A stretch of DNA of 64,000 nucleotides from Campylobacter showae (GTDB taxonomy: Bacteria; Campylobacterota; Campylobacteria; Campylobacterales; Campylobacteraceae), in assembly GCF_900573985.1 (NCBI RefSeq), contig NZ_UWOK01000002.1, positions 62,001 to 126,000 of the forward strand, given 5' to 3'. Every line of letters starts with the position of its first letter. The first letter of the stretch is position 1. Shown piece by piece: positions 1 to 9,167 of this stretch. A program made the translations under genes and the position numbers. The notes under the pieces are model-generated. The model saw only the letters and a program-made list of their open reading frames with translations, ran no database searches and was not told the DNA's origin.

Positions 1-2517
1 GGAACTGGTAAAACTACCGTAATAGCCGAAGCTATATATCACTTCACCAAAAATGGACAGCGTGTATTACTCGCATCTCAAACAAATCTAGCGGTCGACA
101 ACGTACTTGAGAGACTAGCCAAAGATCCTTCCATAAGAGCAGTACGCCTAAATGATAGCAAAACTAGCGACGATATAGAACACCTAAAAGAGAGTAAGGC
201 ACTTGGCTATTATCTAGGTACGATACAAAACAAAATTCAAGAAAACTATATAGACAAGTGGGATAACGACGAAAAAATTAAAAATGACATAGATAAAGAT
301 GCGAGAGATATATTAAATTACTATAAGCGACTAGAAAATTTATTAAAAAGTATAGAGGATATTAAAAGAGATCTTTTGATAGATAGACAAAAAGTTGATG
401 ATATAAATCTGCAAATAAAACAAAATGAAGATAAAAATAATACTACTATACACTTCAGAAACGAGATTAATAAATTTTTAGAGTTTTTGCAAGATAAAGA
501 TGCAAATTTTATATTACCAAATGATCTAATAAAGGAAATAGCAGCGATCATTACACCATTATTAAATATAATGAATAATAGTATAAAATTAGACACTCTA
601 AGAATAGCTACACAAAGAGATGAAAATGATGCAAGTAAAGCAATAAAAGAGATTTATAATAATCTTAGAAAAATAAAAGCACTAAAAAGCAAGCTAGATT
701 TAGCTGATACCAGTCAGCCAAATGTTCAAAATATAGATATTATAAATAGACTAAACGAGATTAAAGACGAATTACACGAAATAGAAGACGAAGAGGATTT
801 TCATAGACTAAAAAAAGAACAAAAAGAATTGGAAAAGAAAATTAACAATAACACATTTACACTAAAAGAGACAGAAAAAGGATTTTTTTATACCAGTGAT
901 TTGCAAGAGATAAAAAATATAGTAACAAAATATTGGTCACAAATACTTGAACTAGATGATAAATTTAATACCAAAATTTGTAGTATTTCATCAAGTTTTT
1001 TAACAAATTTGTACATTATAGACACTAAAAATTTAAAAGAGGAGATGGAAATTATAAATGGCAAAATTTCCGTCAATAAGGAAAATTACTCGCGTAATTT
1101 AGATATTGCGAAACAAACAAAGCAAAATATAGCTGATATAAAAAAGAAGTATAATATCTGCGACGAACTCTCGCAAGAAGAGTCAATAGAGAAAATAGAA
1201 CAATTGCGCAATGAACTAGTTACTACTATCAACGACTACGCTCTTATAAGAGAAAATTATGAAAATATATTAAAAAATTTCAACTACAAGCTAAAAAATA
1301 TAGATTTAAACAACGAAAATGAATACTACAAAGATACATATGTAAATTCATGCAATGTCGTTGGTATGTCATGTACAGATAATCCTAAAATTTTAGAAGA
1401 TAGAGGGCTTGACACATTTGATGTAGTAATTATAGATGAAGTCAGCAAAGCAACGCCCCCTGAACTACTTTTGCCGATATTAAAATCTAGCAAAGTTATC
1501 CTAGTTGGCGACCACAGGCAGTTGCCGCCATTGTTTGGAGAAAATGAAAAAACATATAGTGAAATGGTAGATAACATAGAAGATGGAGAAGATGATGAAT
1601 TAAAAAATATTATCACAGAGGAAAATTTTAATGAATACAAAAACATGGTCACATCCTCAATATTTAAAAAATATTTTGAGACAGCTCATCCAAACATTAA
1701 GCATTCATTGCTAGAACAATTTAGAATGCACAGGCAAATTATGGGCGTAATCAATAGATTTTACGAAAATAGACTTAAAGCTGGGCTACCAGTAGATATA
1801 GAAAATATTAGCAAGGCTCACGATATAACAATCAAAGGCGAAAACGGCTTTAGATTTATAGAACCACAAAAGCATGTATACTGGATAAATTCCGGCGAGA
1901 TAGTAGTTGATAACAAAAAAGAAAAAATATCCGAACTGCATGAAGCCAGAAGCACCTCCACCTATAATCTCGTAGAACTATATATGACTATTGAGCTTTT
2001 AAATAAGCTAGAAAAATTTTATGCCGATAAAAAGCTTGATCACAAGGTGAGCGTCGGTGTCGTGTGCCTTTACCAGTTACAAGTAAATAAGATAAGGTTA
2101 TTTTTAAAAAAGAAGGGTATATCATTTAAATATGTTGGTGTTGATATAAACACAGTAGATAGGTTTCAAGGCAAAGAAAAGGAGATAATAATATCAAATT
2201 TAATTAGAACGCGTTCATATTCAAGTCACATAAAGAGCTTTGAGAGAATCAATGTAATGTTTTCACGCGCACAAAAGGCACTATTTATTATGGGTGATAT
2301 GAACTGCTTTAAAAAACTAAATGTGGAAATTCCAAAAATGGATCAAATAGGAAGCTTAAATAGAAGGGTTTATGAGGATATTATTAATACTCTAATTGAT
2401 GCCAATATGTGCTTTGATAGTAATATTTTGCTAGGAAATGAACTAGCAAAAGAGATATATCTAGAATACAAAAAGCTTGACACAAAAGGCAAAGACAATG
2501 AAAAAAGAAATAGCTAA
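1..2517 (+). CDS. SF1 (UPF1/DNA2-like) helicase, 5' partial
   Basis: The frame is open from base 1 and begins inside Walker A (GTGKTT), so the N-terminus lies outside the window. Further superfamily 1 motifs follow: IIDEVSKATP (Walker B/motif II), VGDHRQLPP (motif III), LLEQFRMH (motif IV region), TVDRFQGKE (motif V) and NVMFSRAQK (motif VI). This is the order of UPF1/DNA2-type nucleic-acid helicases (AAA_11/AAA_12). About 450 residues rich in Lys/Glu and with coiled-coil character separate motifs I and II, a much larger insertion than in ordinary UPF1 enzymes. I see no nuclease domain in the visible part. It is the first visible gene of a tightly overlapping operon with 2498-7746, so its product probably works with the ClpB-like and radical-SAM proteins. 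The helicase call is secure; its role is unknown. Confidence 0.88.
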   Translation, partial: GTGKTTVIAEAIYHFTKNGQRVLLASQTNLAVDNVLERLAKDPSIRAVRLNDSKTSDDIEHLKESKALGYYLGTIQNKIQENYIDKWDNDEKIKNDIDKDARDILNYYKRLENLLKSIEDIKRDLLIDRQKVDDINLQIKQNEDKNNTTIHFRNEINKFLEFLQDKDANFILPNDLIKEIAAIITPLLNIMNNSIKLDTLRIATQRDENDASKAIKEIYNNLRKIKALKSKLDLADTSQPNVQNIDIINRLNEIKDELHEIEDEEDFHRLKKEQKELEKKINNNTFTLKETEKGFFYTSDLQEIKNIVTKYWSQILELDDKFNTKICSISSSFLTNLYIIDTKNLKEEMEIINGKISVNKENYSRNLDIAKQTKQNIADIKKKYNICDELSQEESIEKIEQLRNELVTTINDYALIRENYENILKNFNYKLKNIDLNNENEYYKDTYVNSCNVVGMSCTDNPKILEDRGLDTFDVVIIDEVSKATPPELLLPILKSSKVILVGDHRQLPPLFGENEKTYSEMVDNIEDGEDDELKNIITEENFNEYKNMVTSSIFKKYFETAHPNIKHSLLEQFRMHRQIMGVINRFYENRLKAGLPVDIENISKAHDITIKGENGFRFIEPQKHVYWINSGEIVVDNKKEKISELHEARSTSTYNLVELYMTIELLNKLEKFYADKKLDHKVSVGVVCLYQLQVNKIRLFLKKKGISFKYVGVDINTVDRFQGKEKEIIISNLIRTRSYSSHIKSFERINVMFSRAQKALFIMGDMNCFKKLNVEIPKMDQIGSLNRRVYEDIINTLIDANMCFDSNILLGNELAKEIYLEYKKLDTKGKDNEKRNS

Positions 2518-4270
2518 AGTAACGGTATCTGAACCATATCAAAAATATCAAACGATAGTTTCCTATTCTAGTATGCGCAAAATTACAGCTTTTGAATGGC
2601 TAATATTAGAGCTACTTGCCAGCTATGAAAAAACAAATTTTTCAATTTTAAATCTAGCAGCTTTATTTAATGATATATTTTTTATAGGAGATTTCGAAAA
2701 AACTATTTTACCAATACTAAAAAGCCTAAAGAGCAAAGGAATGTTAAGCTATGATGATTCGGATGATTACGAAAATTTAACTTTACAAGATATTGAACTT
2801 AGCGATGACGGTAAAGCTTTTCTTTATAAAGGCGAAATGCCAAATGATCCCAAACAAGAAGAAGTTGCATTTTCATACGATTTTTTTAATAAAAAATTAG
2901 AATTGCACTATAAAAATAGAAAAACTCAACCTGCAGGCATCGAACTTTGTATCGATGAAGAGTCCACTATGGATGAGTTAGAAGCAATCAAAATTTTAGA
3001 AAGTCAAAAAAATCAATTTAACTGGTTTGATGATAGCACGCAAATAAACAAAATTGAGCTACATAGCAGCACAAAAGAGTGGGAACATATCAAAAACGGA
3101 GTGCTTTTGGATGAGAGTGGAGAAATTACCCTTACGGAAAATAACAAAGAGTATTTAGAAGAAATTTTTAAATATATAAAAAATGAGTGGGAAGAGAAGC
3201 AAAATTTAAATGACTTTGACTATTCAAATTTTGAACAAATAGAAAAATTTCACAACGACTTGTCTTTTTTTGGCAATGAAGATATCTTATTACTTAATGG
3301 AAAAGCATATGGTGTTGAACGATATATTAAAATGGTAAAAGAGTATCTCAATAAGAATAGTAATAAAATAAAAGTTGCTATAATATGTGAAAGCAATGAT
3401 TTTAATATAAAATTTGATAGCAAAAACATAATAATACAACTATCTGATAAAATACCTTTGGAAAATTGCGTGCTTTATAATTGCAGGCAAAACCTTTGCT
3501 TCGCAAATTTTTTAGTTAAAAGAGATAATAAAAATAGTAAAATATCTCTTTTTTATAGCATTAAGACGCAAAATTTCATAGATAACTTTTTGCCCAAAAT
3601 TATAAGTAAATACATATATGAAAACAGCGATATAATTTACTTAGCTCTATTTTTAAAAGCAGAGAGTAGAAATAAATATATATTAGCATGGTTTAATAGC
3701 TTTAAATTTGATGATGGGATAAAAAAGTTAGATGAATTTATTGAAAAAGCAGCTCAGCTAAAAGATGATAAAACATTAAATGAGATAAAAGAGTATGTTT
3801 TACTAAATAATGAAAAAATCAATAGTTTAAATAAAAACGAAGAAATATTTGACTATGTAAAAACAACTAAAATGAAAAACAATGAAAAAATTTATGATAA
3901 ATTGCAGATAAATAGTTATGATGATTTGATGCAACTTATAATATATTTAAAATCAAACGGATTAAAACAGAACAAATTTATAAAAAAATATTATCCAAAG
4001 TTTTTTACGCAAATCTCACAAATACAAAATCTACAAGAGATAAGCGATGTGGAAATAACTATTAATAAACTAAGATTGTTGTGCAAAGATATTCTAACCC
4101 AAGAAAAACAAAAAGAAAAACTAGATCAAATTAAAAGTATGGTTAATACAATTTACAATCTGACAGAGATACCCATAAATGATATTAAAAATATCCTATT
4201 TGATAGTTCTATAAAAGACTTAATAAATAAACAAAACAGTAATAAGAAAAAAGGAAAGAATAAAAAATGA
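2498..4270 (+). CDS. Unknown protein of the helicase/Clp operon
   Basis: A 590-aa soluble protein that I do not recognise. The ATG at 2498 is preferred over the upstream TTG at 2477; both lie inside the helicase gene, giving a 20-nt overlap and implying translational coupling. Roughly residues 30-110 look like a winged-helix fold by helix pattern, with a leucine-rich helix, then FEKTILPILKSLKSKGML, then a beta-like IELSDDGKAFLY. The middle is alpha/beta and the last 12 residues are nearly all Lys/Asn, a basic tail that could bind nucleic acid. No catalytic motif stands out. Its stop overlaps the next start (ATGA), so all five genes are probably made together. Function inferred only from context: an adaptor or specificity subunit of the system. 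Confidence 0.75.
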   Translation: MKKEIAKVTVSEPYQKYQTIVSYSSMRKITAFEWLILELLASYEKTNFSILNLAALFNDIFFIGDFEKTILPILKSLKSKGMLSYDDSDDYENLTLQDIELSDDGKAFLYKGEMPNDPKQEEVAFSYDFFNKKLELHYKNRKTQPAGIELCIDEESTMDELEAIKILESQKNQFNWFDDSTQINKIELHSSTKEWEHIKNGVLLDESGEITLTENNKEYLEEIFKYIKNEWEEKQNLNDFDYSNFEQIEKFHNDLSFFGNEDILLLNGKAYGVERYIKMVKEYLNKNSNKIKVAIICESNDFNIKFDSKNIIIQLSDKIPLENCVLYNCRQNLCFANFLVKRDNKNSKISLFYSIKTQNFIDNFLPKIISKYIYENSDIIYLALFLKAESRNKYILAWFNSFKFDDGIKKLDEFIEKAAQLKDDKTLNEIKEYVLLNNEKINSLNKNEEIFDYVKTTKMKNNEKIYDKLQINSYDDLMQLIIYLKSNGLKQNKFIKKYYPKFFTQISQIQNLQEISDVEITINKLRLLCKDILTQEKQKEKLDQIKSMVNTIYNLTEIPINDIKNILFDSSIKDLINKQNSNKKKGKNKK

Positions 4271-5379
4271 GTAGAGAATTTGAAGCCAGAATAAGATGGC
4301 AAGAAGAGCAAGAAAAAGCTAGACGGCAAAGAGAAGAGTTAAATAAAGAAAGGGTACGAAAACAAACTGCTGAGTTTTTAGTCAGATATAAAGAAAGGCT
4401 AAACTCTATGAAATCGGCGGGATTAGATGAATTTATCTCGTTAGATGCACTTGCAAGAGACATTGCAAGTGCTGAAGCGCAATTGCAAGAAGATCCGTAT
4501 AATGCAAGAGATATAAGCTTTGAAATAGAAACTTATATAAATCAGCTAGAATCAAATGCAAGGGTGATCAAAAAAGAGCAGGCAAATTTAAATAAGAGTG
4601 ATATTGCGGATTTTTACTATTCTGAAATTCGTAAAATTTCAGATGTTTTAGTTATAGAATTTGCAAAAGATGAGCTTAATAAAATAAAAGATAGTTTGTC
4701 TAGCTATGATGGAACAAATTTAAGCACTTTTAAAAACAGCTTACGCGATAGAATCTTATCGGTAGTAAAAAACGCAAAGATTAAAGCAGAAGAACACAGA
4801 GAAAAAGAGAAGCAAGAAAGCATAAAAGTTCAGACCAAGAATGACTTGGAAACCATAGAAGCAGAAATAAAAAATCAAAAAATCTCAGAAGAATTTAAAA
4901 AAGAACAAGAAAAAATTTTAGCTCAAATAGCCAAAGCGAAAGATGCGATAAATAGCAAGAGCGATATATTAAGCATAAAAGATGATATCGAGGAAGTCCA
5001 AAACAAAACAAATGATTTTTTGATAGATGAAGCTACCAGAAAAGAAGTTGTAAGAAATATAAAAGCAAGCCTAGAAAAACAAGAATTTAATATAACAAAA
5101 ATAGCCCTCAAGGATGGCAACGTAATAATACAAGCAAGCCGCCCATCTGGGAAAACCGCTAGCTGTAAAGTCTCTTTGGACGGAAAGCTAAACTATAAAT
5201 TTGACAATTATGAAGGAATGACATGCATAGAGGATATCGAAAAATTTGAAAAAGAGTTGAATGATATTTACTCTATAAAATTTGAAACCAAAAAAACAAT
5301 TTGGGAAAATCCAGACAGGATATCAAAAGGCGCAATTGATATTAACAAAAATGACGAATTACCACTAAGAAGAGAATAA
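4267..5379 (+). CDS. Coiled-coil protein of the helicase/Clp operon
   Basis: A 370-aa protein whose first 280 residues are almost wholly charged helix (QEEQEKARRQREELNKERVR and similar stretches), predicting long coiled coils. The last 90 residues contain a small beta-rich segment (KDGNVIIQASRPSGKTASCKV) that could be a compact globular domain. No signal peptide or membrane helix is visible. It starts within the stop of the preceding gene (ATGA) and ends 1 nt before the next ATG, typical of subunits made in fixed ratio. I do not recognise a family. By context it may be a scaffold between the helicase and the ClpB-like ATPase; that is inference. Confidence 0.75.
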   Translation: MSREFEARIRWQEEQEKARRQREELNKERVRKQTAEFLVRYKERLNSMKSAGLDEFISLDALARDIASAEAQLQEDPYNARDISFEIETYINQLESNARVIKKEQANLNKSDIADFYYSEIRKISDVLVIEFAKDELNKIKDSLSSYDGTNLSTFKNSLRDRILSVVKNAKIKAEEHREKEKQESIKVQTKNDLETIEAEIKNQKISEEFKKEQEKILAQIAKAKDAINSKSDILSIKDDIEEVQNKTNDFLIDEATRKEVVRNIKASLEKQEFNITKIALKDGNVIIQASRPSGKTASCKVSLDGKLNYKFDNYEGMTCIEDIEKFEKELNDIYSIKFETKKTIWENPDRISKGAIDINKNDELPLRRE

Positions 5380-5380
5380 T

Positions 5381-7186
5381 ATGAGCGAATGGATAAAAAA
5401 ATTTGAACGTGACAGTAAGCTCAAAAGTGCCATCGTACTTAGCGGAAATACTGCTGATATAATAAAAGGCAAAAATGGTAAGTATGTAAATACTACCGAT
5501 TTTATAATTGATATGCTTAATAATAATTTTAGCAATGTCATTCTTTGGGATAGGATTAGCGGCATAAATAAGCTATCCAAAAGCAGTGGCGGGTTTTATG
5601 ATATCATTCAAGATGACCTAGGCGATGATGAGGAAAGTTACGATATAGGAGAAGACGACAAAAGCAATAATAATGATACTGGTAAATATAAAGATATAAA
5701 TGATTTTTTTGGATTTATGTTGCAAAAAATCAATTCAAGAACTTGCTTTATCTTAGACTATTCAGATTATATTTTTAGCTCAAATTCTAGTATGAGCGAT
5801 CAAGAAAAACAGTGGCTTACTATTCTAAAAAAGAGCATAAACGAAAACGCAAACTACGATCTTTTAAATACGGATATGATAAAACAAGGTTGTCTGGTAG
5901 TTATTTTAACTCAAAAGTTGGCGACGGTGCCATCGTCTTTTTATGTAGGTGACGCAAACGTCAGCACCGTTACCATACCTATTCCGTCTCGCACTAGCCG
6001 CAGCGAATTTGTTGAATATACTGAATCCATGATAGAATTTGAACCAGCGCTAGATAGATTAAGACTAAATGACTTTATTGATGCATTGGATGGCTTTACA
6101 TTAAAGGATATAGCTCAAATCATAAAACTGTCTAGAATTTCAGAACCTAAACTAAGTTATGAAAAAACGATAAATTTATATAAATACGGCGAGAGCAAAA
6201 GCCCATGGGAAGATCTAAGCAGAGACAAAATAGCAAATATACAAAATATTTTAAAAGAGCGAGTAAAAGGGCAAGATGAAGCGATTGAAAAAGTAGAAAA
6301 CGTCATTATTAGAGCCTTTACCGGCTTTTCCGGCTTGCAACACTCAACAAAAGTTAAAAAGCCAAAAGGTGTCCTGTTTTTTGTAGGCCCAACCGGCGTC
6401 GGCAAGACCGAACTAGCAAAGTCTCTAGCTAATTTTTTATTTGGCGACGAGACTGCTTGTATACGTTTTGATATGTCGGAATTTAACCACGAACATAGCG
6501 ATCAAAGGTTAGTGGGGGCACCTCCTGGATATGTAGGCTATGAAGAGGGAGGGCAACTAACAAATGCCATCAAAGCAAAACCTTTTAGCGTATTACTTTT
6601 TGATGAGATTGAAAAAGCTCATGGAAAAATTTTAGATAAATTTTTACAAATTTTAGAAGACGGCAGACTAACAGATGGCAAAGGCGAAACAGTATCATTT
6701 GCCGAGTCTGTTATTATTTTTACATCTAATATTGGTGCTTCAGACACCGCAAATTCAGATAATGTAAAAGAGGTCAAAAGACAATTTCTAGAAAAGGTAA
6801 AAGATCATTTTATAGTAACACTAAAACGTCCAGAACTACTAAACAGAATAGGTAGTGATAATATTGTGCCATTTAATTTTATTAATAGCGATGATTTTTT
6901 GGTAGAAATAGCTAAATCTAAATTTGAAAAGATAAAGCAATTTGTAAAAGAAAAATACAAAATTAGCACAATTAAATTTGATGATGAAGAAAAATCATAT
7001 AAAATTTTAGCTTCAAGAGTTGATAAAAATAATGGTGGACGAGGTGTACTAAATATGCTGGAAAGTAGCATAATAAATCCGTTATCGGCTTTTGTGTTTG
7101 AAAATTTTGATAGGCTTATCGGACGCACACTAACCATCAAGATAGAAAACGAAAAGTTTGGCACATTTGAATTTGAGCTTAAGTAA
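5381..7186 (+). CDS. ClpB/ClpA D2-like AAA+ ATPase, single module
   Basis: A 601-aa AAA+ protein. The N-terminal ~290 residues are unlike Clp N-domains and lack a first AAA module or ClpB M-domain; an acidic stretch lies near residues 80-105. The C-terminal half is a classical Clp D2 module: GPTGVGKTELAK (Walker A), RFDMSEF, GAPPGYVGYEEGGQLT (pore loop), LLFDEIEKAH (Walker B), TSNIGAS (sensor 1) and a C-terminal ClpB_D2-small-like region with GGRGVLNMLE (sensor 2). It should form a hexameric unfoldase or remodeller, possibly acting on the helicase or on the radical-SAM partner. There is no ClpP-binding loop that I can identify, so proteolysis is not implied. It overlaps the next gene in a TAATG. 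Confidence 0.88.
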   Translation: MSEWIKKFERDSKLKSAIVLSGNTADIIKGKNGKYVNTTDFIIDMLNNNFSNVILWDRISGINKLSKSSGGFYDIIQDDLGDDEESYDIGEDDKSNNNDTGKYKDINDFFGFMLQKINSRTCFILDYSDYIFSSNSSMSDQEKQWLTILKKSINENANYDLLNTDMIKQGCLVVILTQKLATVPSSFYVGDANVSTVTIPIPSRTSRSEFVEYTESMIEFEPALDRLRLNDFIDALDGFTLKDIAQIIKLSRISEPKLSYEKTINLYKYGESKSPWEDLSRDKIANIQNILKERVKGQDEAIEKVENVIIRAFTGFSGLQHSTKVKKPKGVLFFVGPTGVGKTELAKSLANFLFGDETACIRFDMSEFNHEHSDQRLVGAPPGYVGYEEGGQLTNAIKAKPFSVLLFDEIEKAHGKILDKFLQILEDGRLTDGKGETVSFAESVIIFTSNIGASDTANSDNVKEVKRQFLEKVKDHFIVTLKRPELLNRIGSDNIVPFNFINSDDFLVEIAKSKFEKIKQFVKEKYKISTIKFDDEEKSYKILASRVDKNNGGRGVLNMLESSIINPLSAFVFENFDRLIGRTLTIKIENEKFGTFEFELK

Positions 7187-7746
7187 TGTTAAATATAGCT
7201 AGTATCCGCGAGTGCACAATTGCTGAAGGACCTGGAAAACGTATGGCAATATGGACTCAAGGGTGTTTAAAAAGATGTAAAAATTGTTGTAACCCGCACA
7301 TGCAGACGCTAGTAAAACGTGAAGTTATAAAAACACATAGTTTAATAGAAAAAATTGAAAAATCTCGTGGAATGAACGGCATAGAAGGCATTACTCTTTT
7401 AGGCGGCGAGCCGATCTTGCAATCAATTGGATTGGCTAAAATCGCCAAATGGTGCAGACAAAACAATCTTAGCGTACTCCTTTTTAGCGGCTATACATTA
7501 CAAGAAATGCAATCAATGAGCCTGGAAGGCTTAGCAGAGCTGCTAGAATATACGGACGTGCTTATAGATGGTGAATATATTGATGAACTATACGATGAGA
7601 GTCGCGGTATAGTTGGTTCTAGCAATCAAAAAATTCACTTTTTGACAAATTTTTATAATTTAAACGATTTTAAAAATGAAGTTAGGGTAGAAATTATGCT
7701 TAAAAAAGACAGCCTTCGCATGAATGGCTGGGCGATAAATTTGTAA
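7186..7746 (+). CDS. Radical-SAM activating-enzyme-like protein (NrdG type)
   Basis: A 186-aa protein with the CxxxCxxC cluster motif near residues 27-34 (GCLKRCKNCCNP) and GGEP near residue 71, the features of short radical-SAM activases such as NrdG and PflA. These generate glycyl radicals on partner enzymes using a 4Fe-4S cluster and S-adenosylmethionine. No glycyl-radical enzyme is encoded nearby, and the gene is coupled to a Clp-type ATPase (TAATG overlap), which is unlike a normal nrdDG locus. Either it activates a distant NrdD or it modifies a member of this operon. It is the last gene of the operon. The family is sure, the substrate unknown. Confidence 0.85.
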   Translation: MLNIASIRECTIAEGPGKRMAIWTQGCLKRCKNCCNPHMQTLVKREVIKTHSLIEKIEKSRGMNGIEGITLLGGEPILQSIGLAKIAKWCRQNNLSVLLFSGYTLQEMQSMSLEGLAELLEYTDVLIDGEYIDELYDESRGIVGSSNQKIHFLTNFYNLNDFKNEVRVEIMLKKDSLRMNGWAINL

Positions 7747-8243
7747 AATGGAGTGTATATAGCTGTACAAGAAAAGTAAAGATATTTTTGAAGTCAAAGC
7801 CGCCAAGATCCATATGCAGCTTTATATAATACTTAATCCCAGTCATACAATTAAGCAAATAACCAAAGCACCATATGAGGTCTTTGCTGGACAAGCAATA
7901 GGAAACCAATCACCCTACACTATTCTTCGCACAAAGAATACCTTACGTTAAATTAAATACAAATTTTAGCTCGTTTTTTGATAGACTAACATAATTAACA
8001 TGTTAAGAAAATACGAAAATTTTAACATATCAATGGTATTACATTAAAATTTTAGGAGCTTTTTAACATATCCGAGTAAATTAGAGTTTATGGAATCATC
8101 AATCAAGCAGTATCTGGAATATTTAAATCTCATACGTAAAGCTATCTTGTCTACCTGAGGCCACTAAACAACATTTTTGACAACAATAGATGCCGCGACT
8201 TTACTTTTTAAATTGAGCATATAACCTAAGCAAGTATATTAAT
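7747..8243. other. Intergenic stretch with an unidentified open frame
   Basis: About 500 bases between the radical-SAM gene and the Zn-ribbon gene. An open frame of about 60 codons runs from 7763 to a TAA near 7950 but has no start codon or ribosome-binding site, so it may be the remains of a gene. Nothing else is supportable: no terminator with a T-run and no repeat shared with the rest of the window. Confidence 0.4.
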
Positions 8244-8456
8244 TTAGCCCTTAAACGTCTTTTTAAATATCTCTGTTATAGCATCACCAAGACTAGCGGA
8301 TGCGGTTTCGTGCTGTAGATCTTCGTTGCCGCATTTTGGACAAATTTGCGGTATTTGCTTAAAATCGCCAGCACCCAAGCAGTCGCTTTTAAACTGAACC
8401 GTCTTTTCAAAGCCGCACTTTGGGCAGTAGATTTTAAATGGCTTTGGTTGTATCAT
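8244..8456 (-). CDS. Small zinc-ribbon protein
   Basis: A 70-aa protein with two CPKCG knuckles (near residues 15 and 39), the signature of a zinc ribbon. A third Cys lies between them. The start ATG is preceded by AAGGATATAAG, a fair ribosome-binding site. The C-terminal 20 residues form an amphipathic helix (LGDAITEIFKKTFKG). Such ribbons mediate protein or nucleic-acid contacts; no specific function can be assigned. It stands alone between two non-coding stretches and shares no operon with neighbours. Confidence 0.75.
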   Translation of the reverse strand: MIQPKPFKIYCPKCGFEKTVQFKSDCLGAGDFKQIPQICPKCGNEDLQHETASASLGDAITEIFKKTFKG

Positions 8457-8774
8457 CTTATATCCTTTTGAGAGTTGCCTAATACTTTTTGAGATGGCGT
8501 AAAATTATCGAGCTCTCTGCGTCAAATTTATAAAAATAAATAAATCCATCTTTAGCTACATTTTACCTTCTTTAGTGTTACTGGTGAATTAATTTCGTGA
8601 ATTATAATATTTTTATATTGTTTAAAATTACAAACTGCATTTTATGATTGTTTTATGCTATACCTTTCGGCGTTTTTCTCGGTATTTTCTAACTTCTTTG
8701 CTGTTTTTATTTGATATTATATTGAATTCAAAGCAAGCTTGGCCCAAATGTTGCCCTTGCCCGCTTTAAACGGC
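8457..8774. other. Intergenic, no gene seen
   Basis: About 320 AT-rich bases. A GTGAATTA direct repeat (two copies at about 8583-8604) precedes a TATAAT-like box. No open frame with a start and ribosome-binding site is visible and no RNA gene is recognised. Confidence 0.3.
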
Positions 8775-8966
8775 TTAGATACCGGCGGCGTACCCAGATG
8801 GATACTCCTCTTGCTCATCGCTTTCATCTTCATCGGCTGAAACAAGATCCGCTTCCTTATTTTTTTCGTCACTAGTTTCATCAAATATCCCGTATTCGTC
8901 AGCATAAGTCTTTAATCCGTATCCAATAGCCAATAGCGCTACTCCTCCTATGATATACTTTAGCAT
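8775..8966 (-). CDS. Small single-pass membrane protein
   Basis: A 63-aa protein with one N-terminal hydrophobic helix (residues 3-20, YIIGGVALLAIGYGL) and a very acidic cytoplasmic or periplasmic tail (DEDESDEQEE). The ATG is preceded by AAAGGAG at good spacing. The form is common in Campylobacter and no function is known to me. Upstream, at 9015-9027, lies a GACA-N5-TGTC dyad placed 11 nt before a weak TAAATT -10 box, so it may belong to the regulon described for the rest of the window. Confidence 0.65.
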   Translation of the reverse strand: MLKYIIGGVALLAIGYGLKTYADEYGIFDETSDEKNKEADLVSADEDESDEQEEYPSGYAAGI

Positions 8967-9014
8967 CTTTTCTCCTTTGATTTAAATTATGATGGAAATT
9001 TAACACAAGGGCAC

Positions 9015-9027
9015 GACAGGTTGTGTC
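9015..9027 (-). promoter_or_regulatory. Weak operator-like dyad upstream of the 8966 gene
   Basis: GACAGGTTGTGTC, arms GACA/TGTC with a 5-nt spacer. On the minus strand the proximal arm is 11 nt from TAAATT. The arms and -10 box are poorer than in the other members, so this is a tentative site. Confidence 0.35.
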
Positions 9028-9119
9028 ATAACCAAAATAACCCCATAAGAATCTTTTAAATTTATATCAATCTTTTGCCAGATAAAAAACATCTTTACAT
9101 TATATATACCTTTAAAACT

Positions 9120-9149
9120 AGACAACTATAAGTCTTATATCGCTATAAT
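9120..9149 (+). promoter_or_regulatory. Promoter and dyad of the first WYL regulator
   Basis: AGACAACTATAAGTCT (arms AGAC/GTCT) followed 8 nt later by TATAAT (9144-9149), which precedes a strong AAAGGAG and a GTG start. The dyad resembles the shared motif of this window but its distance to the -10 differs (8 rather than 11 nt). It would suit autoregulation by the WYL protein. Confidence 0.5.
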
Positions 9150-9167
9150 ACCTCCAAAGGAGTTTCC

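Noticed and set aside
376..2517. The helicase taken as starting at the TTG at 376
   Set aside because: The frame is open from base 1 and contains Walker A at the very start, so the TTG is internal.
5381..7186. ClpB-like gene as a cellular Clp chaperone or protease partner
   Set aside because: It lacks the N-domain, the first AAA module and M-domain, and is locked into an operon with a helicase and a radical-SAM gene.
7763..7951. Open frame of about 60 codons after the radical-SAM gene
   Set aside because: No start codon and no Shine-Dalgarno; it may be a relic but cannot be supported as a gene.
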